Shown: positions 7,406-16,261, numbered from the stretch's first letter. The stretch: 64,000 nucleotides of DNA from DASRQZ01 sp964571275 (GCA_964571275.1 CAZNCQ010000005.1:13606-77605), one strand, 5' to 3'. Notes: generated by a model from the sequence alone, not told the origin. Made by a program: numbers and translations.

Positions 7406-9169
7406 TTACTTGCCGCCGGCGAACATGGGCTTGGCCGGCGCAAGCGCGGCCTCGGGCGGCGCCACGGGCACCTTGCCGCTGCCGACGGTCTCTGGCCCCA
7501 TGCCGTGCGGCGCCGTGAGCGCCGAGATCACGTACTCGGGATAGGCCGAGATGCCGTGCTGATCGATGTCCATGCCGGTGAGCTCACCCTCGTGCGAGAG
7601 CCGCAGCAGCCGCACCGCCTTGAGCGCGTAGAACATCGCCATGGCCGTGACGAACGTGGCCGAGCAGACGACCAGGCTCCCCACGCATTGCGCTGCCAGC
7701 ACCTTGGTGCCGCCACCGTAGAACAAACCGGTGAGCGCGTCGGCCGATTTGGCGGCAACCTGGGGCACGCCGAACGGGCTCGAACCCGCAGCGGAGTTCT
7801 GGCCGCTGGCGAACAGGCCCAGCGACAGCGTTCCCCAGATTCCGCACAGCCCGTGAACCGGCCAGGCGCCGACGGGATCGTCGATGCGCAGGTACTCGAG
7901 CAGCTCCATGCCGCCGACGACCAGCAAGCCGGCGACCGCACCGAGAACGCACGAGCCGACGTCGCTGACCCAGTAGCAGGGGCAAGTGATGGCGACGAGA
8001 CCGGCGAGGAAGCCGTTGATGATCGAGGCCGTGTCCCATTTTCCGCCCATGAAGAACACCAGGACCACGGCGGCGATTCCGCCCGTGCAGGCGGCGAGCG
8101 TGGTGTTCATGGCGACGCGGCCCACGCCGGCGGCGTCCATGATCGACAGCGTCGAGCACGGGTTGAAGCCGTACCAGCCGAACCAGAGGATCAGGCCGCC
8201 GATGACCGCGATCGTCAGATCGTGCGGAAGCATCGGCGCGCCGCCGTCGCGCCTGAACTTGCGACCGAGCCTCGGCCCCAGCACGATCGCGCCCGCGATG
8301 GCGACCCAGCCGCCGATCGAGTGCACCACGGTCGAGCCGGCGAAGTCGTGGAAGTTCATGCCCAGCCCCGACAGGAAGTGGCCCGGGGTGCCCATCGTCG
8401 CCAGGAAGCCATCGGGCCCCCAGCACCAGTGGCCGAAGATCGGGTAGATCAAGCCCGACACGCCGATCGAGTAGATGACGTCGCCGATGAAGCGGGTGCG
8501 GCCGACCATCGCGCCCGAGCAGATCGTCGACGCGCAATCGGCGAAGGCGAACTGGAACAGGTAGTGCGCGAAGACCGGGATCCCCGTCGACGCGTACAGC
8601 GTGGTGACGTTGACGTCCTTCATGAAGATGAAGCTCTTGGTCGCGTCGTTGGGGTCATGCCAGCCGATGAACGCGTTGCCCGCGCCGAACATGAACGCGA
8701 AGCCCCAGCCCCAGTGGATGAGGCCGCAGACGCAGGTGTCGAATACGCATTCGACCAGAACGTTCACGGTCTCGCGGCTGCGGCAGAAGCCGGCCTCCAG
8801 CATCGTGAAGCCGGCCTGCATGCCGAACACCAGGAATGCGCCCAGCAGAACCCAGGCGGTGTTGAGAGCGTTGATATGGTCGGCGGGCTTGATGGCCGCG
8901 TATGGGTCAGCGGCGGGCGCCTGCGCGTAGGCTGGCGTCCCGGCGATCATCTCGTAGGCATAGTGCCCGCCGAAGAGGATCGCGACCAGGACCACCAGAC
9001 CCAGGCATTTGCCGCCGATCAACAAACCGGCGTAACGACGCCATTGCGGATCCGTCCACCGTCCCTGCAACCGCGACCATTTCTGCGACCACGATAACTT
9101 CACCACATCGTCGGCCGCGGTCCGCTCGACGATGGGCCGCTTCTTCTTCCGACCCGTCAGTTTGATCAT
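7406..9169 (-). CDS. amt: Ammonium transporter with N-terminal extension
   Basis: Residues about 95-560 form an Amt/MEP/Rh ammonium channel: GMQAGFTMLEAGFCRS, the pore histidines in VVHSIGG and WPVHGLCGI, and the C-terminal GMDIDQHGISAYPEY. It moves ammonium/ammonia across the inner membrane. Before the usual signal-peptide-like helix (about residues 49-68, followed by AYAQA) there is an unusual basic stretch of about 47 residues. The ATG at 9169 has GGAGGAAACGT upstream, which fixes the start. No glnK gene is adjacent. The response-regulator gene lies upstream on the same strand, so nitrogen control is plausible but not shown. Confidence 0.92.
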   Translation of the reverse strand: MIKLTGRKKKRPIVERTAADDVVKLSWSQKWSRLQGRWTDPQWRRYAGLLIGGKCLGLVVLVAILFGGHYAYEMIAGTPAYAQAPAADPYAAIKPADHINALNTAWVLLGAFLVFGMQAGFTMLEAGFCRSRETVNVLVECVFDTCVCGLIHWGWGFAFMFGAGNAFIGWHDPNDATKSFIFMKDVNVTTLYASTGIPVFAHYLFQFAFADCASTICSGAMVGRTRFIGDVIYSIGVSGLIYPIFGHWCWGPDGFLATMGTPGHFLSGLGMNFHDFAGSTVVHSIGGWVAIAGAIVLGPRLGRKFRRDGGAPMLPHDLTIAVIGGLILWFGWYGFNPCSTLSIMDAAGVGRVAMNTTLAACTGGIAAVVLVFFMGGKWDTASIINGFLAGLVAITCPCYWVSDVGSCVLGAVAGLLVVGGMELLEYLRIDDPVGAWPVHGLCGIWGTLSLGLFASGQNSAAGSSPFGVPQVAAKSADALTGLFYGGGTKVLAAQCVGSLVVCSATFVTAMAMFYALKAVRLLRLSHEGELTGMDIDQHGISAYPEYVISALTAPHGMGPETVGSGKVPVAPPEAALAPAKPMFAGGK

Positions 9170-9601
9170 ACGTTTCCTCCAGCAACGTTGTTTCGTCGGG
9201 CGGGATGCGCCCTGAGGACGCAACTATCGCCGGGCGACATTGCGGGCGGATTTCGCGCGCGTCTGTTCGCGGTTAAATCTCACGCTGAACAAACCTCGAC
9301 GCGGCGCTCGCTCTGGGCGGCACCTATCCAAGCGGTCAAACTCGCAAAAACCAGCCAATTTCAAGCCCTCGGCGAAGGGGCGGACCGTTTCTGGCCTGGA
9401 GGACCGAGACGGCGCCACCATGGCGCCCGAACCAGCTCTCCGCCGAGGACTTAATTTCGAATCATGGTGTTTGCAGGTCTCCGCATCTCTGGTCCTGCAT
9501 TCTGCCAAACGAGTGTTTCGCAAATATGTCGATTGCGTCCAATGTGCGTAACTCTGACGCGCGCCGATGAACGTTGCGCGTTCGTCGGCGTGCCGCCGGC
9601 T
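9170..9601. other. 432-bp gene-free region upstream of amt
   Basis: No convincing gene is seen. The region holds the amt ribosome site, a perfect 7-3-7 inverted repeat at 9411-9427, and stretches less GC-rich than the neighbouring genes (around 9340-9360 and 9450-9540), as expected for promoter DNA. No consensus sigma-54 or sigma-70 promoter could be placed with confidence. Confidence 0.6.
9411..9427. repeat. Perfect inverted repeat GGCGCCA-CCA-TGGCGCC
   Basis: Seven-base arms are separated by three bases. It lies between the response-regulator stop (9602) and the amt start (9169), both on the minus strand. There is no T-tract on either side, so it is as likely an operator or RNA hairpin as a terminator. 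Confidence 0.6.
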
Positions 9602-10951
9602 CTAGGCGCGGCGTTTGTCGCGGCGGTAGAGCGTGGTCGGGTCGATGCCCAGGATCGACGCGGCCTTCGCTTTGCTGCCGCGCGCGAGGCGCAGGACGGC
9701 CTCGGTGTACCGCTCTTCGAGGTCCTCGAGGGAAACCGACGTCGCCGCCAACAGCTCGATCGGGTCGATGGGAGACACCGGCGCGATCGCCGCGCGAACC
9801 GCGTCGGCGTCGATCTCCGGCGTCGCGCACGTCACCACCAGCCGCTCGACGAGGTTCTCGAGCTCGCGGACGTTGCCGGGCCAGAGGTGACCTTCGAGGA
9901 TGCGGAGCGCCTCGGGCGAGAAGGTGCGCGGCGCCGCGTCCGGCTTCGCCGGCCGGCGCCCGAGGAAATAGCTCACCAGCAGCGCCACGTCCTCGGTGCG
10001 CTCGCGCAGCGGCGCCACCCGTATCGGAAGCACGTTGAGGCGGAAGTAGAGATCCTCGCGAAACTTTCCATCCTTGACCAGCGCGTGGAGGTTTCGCTGG
10101 GTCGCGGCGATGCAGCGGACGTTGACATGACGCGTATCCTCGCTCCCGACGGGCCGGATCTCGCCCGTCTGCAGGACCCGCAGGAACTTGGCCTGCAGCG
10201 CGAGCGGAAGATCGCCGACCTCGTCGAGAAACAGGGTTCCGCCATCCGCTTGCAGGAAGAGCCCTCGCCGGGGGCTCGTCGCGCCCGGGAAGGTGCCCTT
10301 GATGTGGCCGAAGAGCGCGCTGTCGAGCAGCATCTCGGGCAAGGCCGCGCAGTTCACCGCGACGAACGACGCCTCCCGGCGTTCGCTCTCGAGGTGGATC
10401 GCGCGCGCGACGGTCTCCTTGCCGGTGCCGGTCTCGCCGGCGATCAAGACGGCGCTCGGGGCGTCCGCGACCCGTTGAATCAGCGCCTTGAGCTCGGTGA
10501 CGGCTGCGCCTTGCCCGACGAGGCCCATCGATTGAAAACGTTCCCTGAACGCGGCCCTCAGCTGGCGGTTCTCCTCGCGCTCGCGCCGCTCGTGTCCGGC
10601 GCGCTCCAGCAACATGCGGACGGTCGCCATCTTGAATGGCTTCGTGACGTAGTGATACGCGCCGCGCTGAATGGCGTCGACGGCGCTCTCGATGTTGCCG
10701 AAGGCCGTCATGATCACGACCGGCAGGTGCGGATCCACCTTCTGGATGGCCTCGAGCAGATCCAGGCCGTCGACGTCGGGCATGCGCAGGTCGGTCAGCA
10801 CCACGTCGCAGCCGCCGCTCTCGAGACGTCGCAAGGCGAGCGCGCCGCTGGTGACCGGCTCGACCTCGAATCCGTTCCGGCCGAGGTACTCCGAGATGGT
10901 GTCGACCATGTCGGCGCTGTCGTCGACGACCATGACCGAAGCTTTCCGCAT
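9602..10951 (-). CDS. NtrC-family response regulator with altered GAFTGA loop
   Basis: The 449-aa protein has a receiver domain (acidic pair D10-D11, phospho-acceptor D54, K104), a sigma-54 AAA+ domain (Walker A GETGTGKE at 172-179, Walker B GGTLFLDEVGDL) and a short Fis-type helix-turn-helix at the end (AKAASILGIDPTTLYRR). The loop that contacts sigma-54, normally GAFTGA, here reads GTFPGA (219-224). The invariant threonine of that loop is usually essential, so sigma-54 activation may be weakened or altered. The gene is divergent from a histidine kinase 129 bases away, its probable partner. Confidence 0.92.
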   Translation of the reverse strand: MRKASVMVVDDSADMVDTISEYLGRNGFEVEPVTSGALALRRLESGGCDVVLTDLRMPDVDGLDLLEAIQKVDPHLPVVIMTAFGNIESAVDAIQRGAYHYVTKPFKMATVRMLLERAGHERREREENRQLRAAFRERFQSMGLVGQGAAVTELKALIQRVADAPSAVLIAGETGTGKETVARAIHLESERREASFVAVNCAALPEMLLDSALFGHIKGTFPGATSPRRGLFLQADGGTLFLDEVGDLPLALQAKFLRVLQTGEIRPVGSEDTRHVNVRCIAATQRNLHALVKDGKFREDLYFRLNVLPIRVAPLRERTEDVALLVSYFLGRRPAKPDAAPRTFSPEALRILEGHLWPGNVRELENLVERLVVTCATPEIDADAVRAAIAPVSPIDPIELLAATSVSLEDLEERYTEAVLRLARGSKAKAASILGIDPTTLYRRDKRRA

Positions 10952-10972
10952 CCAGCAGCTACGAACCTAACG

Positions 10973-11005
10973 GCGCCAGGTTTACGTCGGGTTTCCATCT
11001 GGCGC
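10973..11005. promoter_or_regulatory. Dyad between divergent regulator and kinase genes
   Basis: GCGCCAG (10973-10979) and CTGGCGC (10999-11005) are perfect inverted arms with 19 bases between them. They lie 21 bases upstream of the response-regulator start and could be a site for autoregulation. Confidence 0.4.
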
Positions 11006-11080
11006 GGACCGTGTAAATTCTGCCGGCGCCGGACGTGAGCAACGCAACGCGCTCGGAAGACCGAGGCATATTGATCGCTC

Positions 11081-12814
11081 GTGAGGACGCTGGCCGGCAT
11101 CGCCGTCATCCTGGCCGCAGTGGCCGGGACACTCGGTCTGTCGATCTCGAGCTCGCTGCGCGAGCAAGAGCGGCTGATGGGCGAGTTCACGGACACGACG
11201 CGCCAGCAGGTCCACGCGTCCGTGGAGGCGTTGTCCGCGCGGCTCGACGCGCTCGACGAGGACACGCGCATGCTCGCCGATCTCCTCGAACGATCGCGCG
11301 GCAAGTCCGCCGCCGATCTGCAGTCGGAGCGCCGCGTCTGGGAGGCGGCGTTTCATGCGCTGGCGGTCGTGGTCGCGCAGTATCGCGCGATCACCTTCGT
11401 CGACGCGGGCGGTGCCATCCAGGTGCTGGCCGCCGATCCCACGGAGTCCGAGCAGACGATCGCATCGCTCATGAAGCCGACGCTCGAGCTGGCCGGCGAG
11501 GTGTCGGCCAGGCATCGCACGGCGCTGGGCGCGACGGCGCGTTTCGGCAACCGCTCGTTTCTCGTGTACGGCACCCCGATCCGCGGCGGTGGATCGATCG
11601 TCGTCGTCAGCGACGCCAAGATCTTCCTGGGCGCGGTGTCCTGGTCGCCCATTCCGATCGCGCGGTTGTTCGTGACCGATCCGGCCGGCGTCGTCTGGGC
11701 CGGATGCGAGACACCCAAGGGCTGTGAGGTTGCGTCGTCGCGCAACGTACCGAGCACATTGCCACGGCCGATGCCGAGCCTGGTCTCCGGCTCTCGCGGT
11801 TCGCGGGTCGGCGTGGTCGCGTCCGCGCCGGCGATTCAGGTCTCCGAGCGGCTCGACCGTCCCACCGGGGTCTGGATCGTCACCTGGCTGGCGTCGACCG
11901 AGACACTGGGAAAGCGCGAACGCTCGCTGGTGGCTCGCATCGTCCTCACCGCCCTGGCGGCCGCCATCGCGGTGGCCGGTGTCGGCGCCGCCATGTTTCG
12001 GCAGCACCGGAAGGCGGTGATGCTCGAGAGCCGCTTGCAAGTCGCGCAGGCGCTGGTCCGCGCGGAGAAGCTGATCACGGTCGGAGTGCTCTCGGCCGGC
12101 ATCGCCCACGAGATCGGAAGCCCGCTCGCCGTCATTCGCGGCCGCGCCGAGAGCATCCTGGATCAATCGGGCTTCCCATCGGACGACCCATCGGACGACC
12201 GAGCAGACCCGCCAGCGGACGATCCGATCCATCCGCCCGCGCACGCCGAACACATGCGCGTCATCATCAAGCACACCGACAACATCTCGTCGAAGATCCG
12301 CCAGCTGCTCGACTTCTCGCGCCGCCAGACGGTCGCGCCCAGCCCGGTGGCGCTCGGTCTCGCGGTCGAGCGGGCGCGAGAGCTGGTGCAGTGGAAGCTC
12401 GCCGCCAAGCGTCTCTCCCTGGTCGTCCGCATCGCGGACGACTTGCCGTTGCTGGCGGCCGATCCGGAGCAGCTCCAGCAAGTACTGGTGAACCTCCTCC
12501 TCAACTCTTGCGACGCGTCTGCGAAAGGACAATCGGTGCTGCTCACCGCGGGCGAGATCAAAGACCAGTACGTCGAGCTCAAAGTCGTCGACCGGGGTTG
12601 CGGCATCGCCGCCGAGCACCTGAACGCCATCTTCGATCCGTTCTTCACGACCAAGAAGCGCGGCGAGGGGACCGGCCTCGGTCTGACGATCGTCGAGGGG
12701 GTCGTGCGCAACCACGGCGGACAAATCGCGCTCGCCAGCGACGCGGGTGAGGGGACGACGGTCACCGTGCGCTGGCCGACGATCGAACACCGCCAATCGG
12801 CGGTCAACGGCTAG
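11081..12814 (+). CDS. Membrane-bound sensor histidine kinase
   Basis: A 577-aa kinase with a first membrane helix at about residues 4-20, a periplasmic sensor of about 265 residues, a second helix at about 286-307, a HisKA domain with phospho-acceptor H343 (SAGIAHEIGSP) and a HATPase domain (NLLLNSCDAS, DRGCGI, FDPFFTTK, GTGLGL). No PAS or HAMP domain is obvious. The loop between the two helices of the dimerisation domain is enlarged by a Pro/Asp-rich insert containing a 12-bp tandem duplication. The start is a GTG. It is the probable partner of the divergent NtrC-type regulator; the signal it senses is unknown. Confidence 0.9.
   Translation: MRTLAGIAVILAAVAGTLGLSISSSLREQERLMGEFTDTTRQQVHASVEALSARLDALDEDTRMLADLLERSRGKSAADLQSERRVWEAAFHALAVVVAQYRAITFVDAGGAIQVLAADPTESEQTIASLMKPTLELAGEVSARHRTALGATARFGNRSFLVYGTPIRGGGSIVVVSDAKIFLGAVSWSPIPIARLFVTDPAGVVWAGCETPKGCEVASSRNVPSTLPRPMPSLVSGSRGSRVGVVASAPAIQVSERLDRPTGVWIVTWLASTETLGKRERSLVARIVLTALAAAIAVAGVGAAMFRQHRKAVMLESRLQVAQALVRAEKLITVGVLSAGIAHEIGSPLAVIRGRAESILDQSGFPSDDPSDDRADPPADDPIHPPAHAEHMRVIIKHTDNISSKIRQLLDFSRRQTVAPSPVALGLAVERARELVQWKLAAKRLSLVVRIADDLPLLAADPEQLQQVLVNLLLNSCDASAKGQSVLLTAGEIKDQYVELKVVDRGCGIAAEHLNAIFDPFFTTKKRGEGTGLGLTIVEGVVRNHGGQIALASDAGEGTTVTVRWPTIEHRQSAVNG
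12177..12200. repeat. 12-bp tandem duplication in the kinase gene
   Basis: CATCGGACGACC occurs twice head to tail (12177-12188 and 12189-12200). It encodes part of the Pro/Asp-rich loop between the two dimerisation helices of the histidine kinase and keeps the frame. Confidence 0.85.
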
Positions 12815-12855
12815 AACGCAACCCATCAAACGCGCGCGGGAGCGCCGGAACCCTG

Positions 12856-14307
12856 TCAGCCTTCCGACGTGAAGAGACTCTTGCGCACGATCGCGTGCAC
12901 GCCCCAGTTGCCGTCGACGACCTGGGTGATGCCGAAGTCGACGGCGATCGACATCAGCGACACGGCCTCGTCCTCGCTCAGGTGCTGCGTCGCCATCAGG
13001 AAGCGGCGCATCTTGCGGAACGCGTCGCGCAGCGCGAGATCCGTCGACGACTTCGAGTAGATCTCCGACTGCGCCTTGGCGCCGAGGTCGACCAAGTAGT
13101 TCGGGAAGCTGAAGCCGTGCACCACGAACTCGCCCGCCGTCTCGAGCAGCGGGTAGTCGAGACCGGCGAGCGGCGTGCCCTTGAGCGCGGCCTTCTTGTG
13201 CAGGATCAGCTGGAACGTGCCCGTGAGCGAGCACTCGATCGCCGTGCCGCACAGCTCGGAGTCGCCCTGCGAAGCGTGGGGATCGCCGACCGACAGCAGC
13301 GCCCCCGGCACGGACACCGGGTAGTACATCGTCGCGCCCTTGCCGATGCGCCAGTCGTCGATGTTGCCGCCGGTGTAGCTGGGCGGGATCGAATCGACGA
13401 TGTCGGCTTCCCTGGGCGCGAGGCCCATCGTGCCGAAGTGCGGCCGGATCGGAACGCGCACGTTCTTCAGCACGCCGAAGTTCTCTTTCACCTTGCGGTG
13501 GTCGACCGGCACGCCCGGGTAGTCGATGATCTTGTGCACCTTGCCGAAGGGATCGGTCTGGGGCGTCCAGCGGAAGTTGTAGACCGCCTTGGCCCAGTCG
13601 CGCGCCAGCGCAGCATCGATCTCGTAGATCGTGATCACCTCGCGCGGCTTGGGATCCTCGATCAGGTCCTTGTAGTGGAATCCCCACCAGGCGGCGGCGT
13701 TGCTGCCGAACGTCTTGCCGGCGAACTTCGGATTGGCGCACGGGCGCGGGCGCACGTCGAGGATCCGCACCTCGAGGATGTCGCCTGGCTCGGCGCCCTT
13801 GACCGCGACGGGGCCCGTGCAGATGTGAACGCCCAGGCCCTCGCCCGCGCCGCGGCCGAACAGCGAAGCGTCCATCGGCCCCGCGCCGCGGCGGTCGACG
13901 CCCTTGCGCTTGGCGTCCCAGTGGAAGATCGATTCGACGCCCGGATCGCCGGTCACCATGCGCTCGGCGTCGTCGTTGGCGTGGTGAGTGACGGTCTCGA
14001 TGGTGACGAAGTCGCCGGAGTCGACCTCGACCAGCGGTTTGAGATTCTTGCTGAAGTAGCCCCAGTGCACGGTCTTGTCGGTGGCGGCGACGCGGAAGTG
14101 GTTGAACGTTGCGCGCGGCACCGTGGTCTCGGCATGCGCCAGCGCGGGCGCGCCGATCGCCGCCAGCGTGCCCGCGCCCACGGTGAGCAGGCCGCCCTGA
14201 AGAAAGCCCCGGCGAGACGGATCGCCGGTGGGCGCCGCGCTGAGCTCCGGCATCGGGGCGCTTCCGGGCGTGTCTGTGACAGTGGGTTCGCGGTCGCCGT
14301 CGTCCAT
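12856..14307 (-). CDS. Tat-exported acetamidase/formamidase family protein
   Basis: A 483-aa protein of the acetamidase/formamidase family, which hydrolyses small amides to ammonia and the acid. Family-like segments include VEVDSGDFVTIETVTHHAND, HICTGPVAVKGAEPGDILEV and VGDPHASQGDSELCGTAIE. A twin-arginine motif (SRRGFLQGG) and hydrophobic stretch ending AHA near residue 59 indicate Tat export, and the N-terminus before it is long. GAGGAGG precedes the ATG at 14307. Ammonia release would fit the nearby ammonium transporter, but no operon links them. The amide substrate is not predictable. Confidence 0.85.
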   Translation of the reverse strand: MDDGDREPTVTDTPGSAPMPELSAAPTGDPSRRGFLQGGLLTVGAGTLAAIGAPALAHAETTVPRATFNHFRVAATDKTVHWGYFSKNLKPLVEVDSGDFVTIETVTHHANDDAERMVTGDPGVESIFHWDAKRKGVDRRGAGPMDASLFGRGAGEGLGVHICTGPVAVKGAEPGDILEVRILDVRPRPCANPKFAGKTFGSNAAAWWGFHYKDLIEDPKPREVITIYEIDAALARDWAKAVYNFRWTPQTDPFGKVHKIIDYPGVPVDHRKVKENFGVLKNVRVPIRPHFGTMGLAPREADIVDSIPPSYTGGNIDDWRIGKGATMYYPVSVPGALLSVGDPHASQGDSELCGTAIECSLTGTFQLILHKKAALKGTPLAGLDYPLLETAGEFVVHGFSFPNYLVDLGAKAQSEIYSKSSTDLALRDAFRKMRRFLMATQHLSEDEAVSLMSIAVDFGITQVVDGNWGVHAIVRKSLFTSEG

Positions 14308-14460
14308 GAGGCCTCCTCGGCCAGCGTCGATTTTGCTGGCTCGTCTGGCGCCAACGTACCCAATGGTCTCCCGCCGCGAGATTTCGGCGCGGACAAGAGT
14401 TCGTAAACTGTGCAGGGCGCGCGCCCCGGCCGACTGACAGTCGCGGCGGTCAGGGCGAGC

Positions 14461-14489
14461 TTTCCGTCCTGGGCCGCGCGGTTTATAGT
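14461..14489 (+). promoter_or_regulatory. Possible promoter giving a leaderless TPR-protein mRNA
   Basis: TATAGT at 14484-14489 lies 5 bases before the ATG at 14495, with a weak -35-like TTTCCG (14461-14466) 17 bases upstream. Transcription starting 6-7 bases after the -10 box would begin at the start codon. No ribosome site is visible. Confidence 0.35.
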
Positions 14490-14494
14490 GGGCT

Positions 14495-15226
14495 ATGCGA
14501 AGTCTGCGCCGCTTGCTCGCGACGTGCCTGGCTCTGGCTGCCGTCGTCGCCGGGCCGGCGATGGGCGAACGGCGCGCGCTGGCGGCGCCGGTGACCGAGG
14601 GACAGCGCCTGCGAGCCGCGCGGCAGCACTACGAGCAGGCCGTGTCGCACTTCAACCTCGACGAGTTCGAGGCGGCCCTGGCGGAGTTCCGCGAGGCCTA
14701 CCGGATCAAGCCCGATCCATCGTTTCTGTTCAACATCGCTCAGTGCTACCGAAAGCTCGGGCTGCGGGACGCGGCGATCGATTTTTTCCACAAGTACGTT
14801 CGCGCCTCTCCGGATGCGAACAATCGAGCCGAGGCCGAGCGCTGGATTGCGGAGCTGAAGGCGCGCGGCGACGACCCGGCGGCGGCCGCCACCGCCGACG
14901 GCGCGCCGCCCGCTGCCTCATCCGCGACGACGACCGCTGCGCCGGCGGCAGCACCGGTCGACGCGCCGACTTCCGCGCCCCTGGCGCTGTCCCCGCCCCC
15001 GGCGTCCACGACACCTGCCTCGACGCCGCTGGCGCTCGGCATCTCGGCGAGCGCCAGCGCCACGCCGGCCGAGACGACGCCCGTTTACCGTCGCTGGTGG
15101 TTCTGGACGGCCCTGGGCGCGGTGGCGGCGGGCGCCGCCGTCATCGCCTTCAGCCTGGGTTCGACGCCTGCCTCCCCCTATGCCGGAAACATTGCTCCCG
15201 GCACCATCCACGTCCCGACCAACTAG
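14495..15226 (+). CDS. Exported TPR protein with C-terminal membrane helix
   Basis: A 243-aa protein with a signal peptide (about residues 1-31), two or three TPR-like helical pairs (HFNLDEFEAALAEFREAY, FNIAQCYRKLGLRDAAIDFF), an Ala/Pro/Thr-rich linker and a membrane helix near 205-222 after YRRWWFWTALG. The layout is common in Myxococcota but no function is established. It is related in plan and sequence to the protein at 23247-24044. The downstream lipoprotein starts 3 bases after its stop, so the two form an operon. Confidence 0.75.
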   Translation: MRSLRRLLATCLALAAVVAGPAMGERRALAAPVTEGQRLRAARQHYEQAVSHFNLDEFEAALAEFREAYRIKPDPSFLFNIAQCYRKLGLRDAAIDFFHKYVRASPDANNRAEAERWIAELKARGDDPAAAATADGAPPAASSATTTAAPAAAPVDAPTSAPLALSPPPASTTPASTPLALGISASASATPAETTPVYRRWWFWTALGAVAAGAAVIAFSLGSTPASPYAGNIAPGTIHVPTN

Positions 15227-15229
15227 AAC

Positions 15230-16261
15230 GTGACCGCGCGATCTCCGAACGCGAACGGGTGGCTGGCGCTGGGCGCGCTCTGGATCGCCGTGTCCGGCTG
15301 TCACGAGCCGGTGACCGAGATCCTGCTCGTCGTCGATTCGGATCTTGCCGTCCCCGCGGAGATCGACGGCCTGACGATCAACGGCGCGGGCGCGCCCATC
15401 CAGGTGGATCTGAACGCGGCCGGTGTCGCTCTCCCGGCGACGCTGGGCCTGCTGCCGACGGGAGACAATCCGCCGCCCTTCAGCGTGAGCGCGCAGGCCA
15501 CGCGCCAGGGACAGGTCGTCGCCAGCCGGCACGCGACCAACGTCCAGTTCGTTCACGGCCAGCGTCGCGTGCTGCTGCTGTCGCTGGTGCGGGCGTGCGC
15601 CTGCCTCGCGCCACCCTGCGCCGCCAACACCGATTCGGCGTGCGCCGATCTCGACAGTCCAGCGTTGCCGGTTCTGGATCCCGGCCACCTGCCGATGGTC
15701 CCGCGCACGTTCGACGGCGGCTCCGACGCTCCGCCGGACGTTGCACCCGACGTCCCGCCCGACGTCCCGCCCGACGTCCCGCCCGATCTCCGCGCGACCG
15801 ACGGCCCGGGCGCCGATGGCGCCGGCGATCGCGTGGACGCGCTCGACGGTGGCGGCGCCGATCAATCCCCTTCGGATGTCGCCCTCGGGCGTCCCTGCGA
15901 TCGCAACGAGCAGTGCACGAGCCGCAACTGCGCGGACGGCGTCTGCTGTACCGACGCGTGCGTTTGCGGCCAGTGCAACGGTGCCACGCCCGGCACGTGC
16001 GTTCCGGCCGACGCGGACACCGATCCAAAGGGTAGCTGCGCCGCATACACCTGCGACGGCGCCGGCCGGTGCCGCAGCGGCTGCAGCGGCGGGTTCGGCT
16101 CTTGCTCGACCAGCTGCAAGACGGGCTATTTCTGCGACGGCACCGCCTGCATGCCCTCCAGCATCGGGGCGGGATTCTTCTGTGTCTCGGGTGGCTGCGA
16201 GTGTCAGGCGGGGTTGAGTTGCCAGCAACCCGACGCTGGCGGGGCCGGCGTGTGCCGATGA
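15230..16261 (+). CDS. Cys-rich lipoprotein with PPDV repeat linker
   Basis: A 343-aa putative lipoprotein: the signal peptide ends in the lipobox VSGC (Cys 24). The first domain is a beta-rich segment of about 120 residues (EILLVVDSDLAVPAEIDGL). It is followed by a Pro/Asp linker with tandem PPDV units and a Cys-rich C-terminal domain (CDRNEQCTSRNCADGVCC, then CVCGQCNG), similar to the disulfide-rich modules common in myxobacterial surface proteins. The start is a GTG 3 bases after the TPR gene. Function is unknown; it probably acts on the cell surface with the TPR protein. Confidence 0.72.
   Translation: MTARSPNANGWLALGALWIAVSGCHEPVTEILLVVDSDLAVPAEIDGLTINGAGAPIQVDLNAAGVALPATLGLLPTGDNPPPFSVSAQATRQGQVVASRHATNVQFVHGQRRVLLLSLVRACACLAPPCAANTDSACADLDSPALPVLDPGHLPMVPRTFDGGSDAPPDVAPDVPPDVPPDVPPDLRATDGPGADGAGDRVDALDGGGADQSPSDVALGRPCDRNEQCTSRNCADGVCCTDACVCGQCNGATPGTCVPADADTDPKGSCAAYTCDGAGRCRSGCSGGFGSCSTSCKTGYFCDGTACMPSSIGAGFFCVSGGCECQAGLSCQQPDAGGAGVCR
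15749..15784. repeat. 12-bp tandem repeat, three exact units
   Basis: GACGTCCCGCCC is repeated at 15749-15760, 15761-15772 and 15773-15784, encoding Asp-Val-Pro-Pro repeats in the lipoprotein linker. Confidence 0.88.

Noticed and set aside
9344..9358. Possible sigma-54 promoter for amt, minus strand TTGGCTGGTTTTTGC
   Set aside because: The distance between the GG and GC elements is 9 instead of 10 bases and the CAC part is not matched. It would fit the biology but does not meet the consensus.
9464..11038. Long open frame on the plus strand across the response-regulator gene
   Set aside because: It is antisense to a gene with clear NtrC motifs and its product has the Arg/Ala-rich composition typical of shadow frames in high-GC DNA.
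10982..13741. Very long minus-strand frame (919 codons) across the histidine kinase gene
   Set aside because: It overlaps the kinase antisense and the amidase out of frame, shows no domain, and is explained by GC-rich codon bias.
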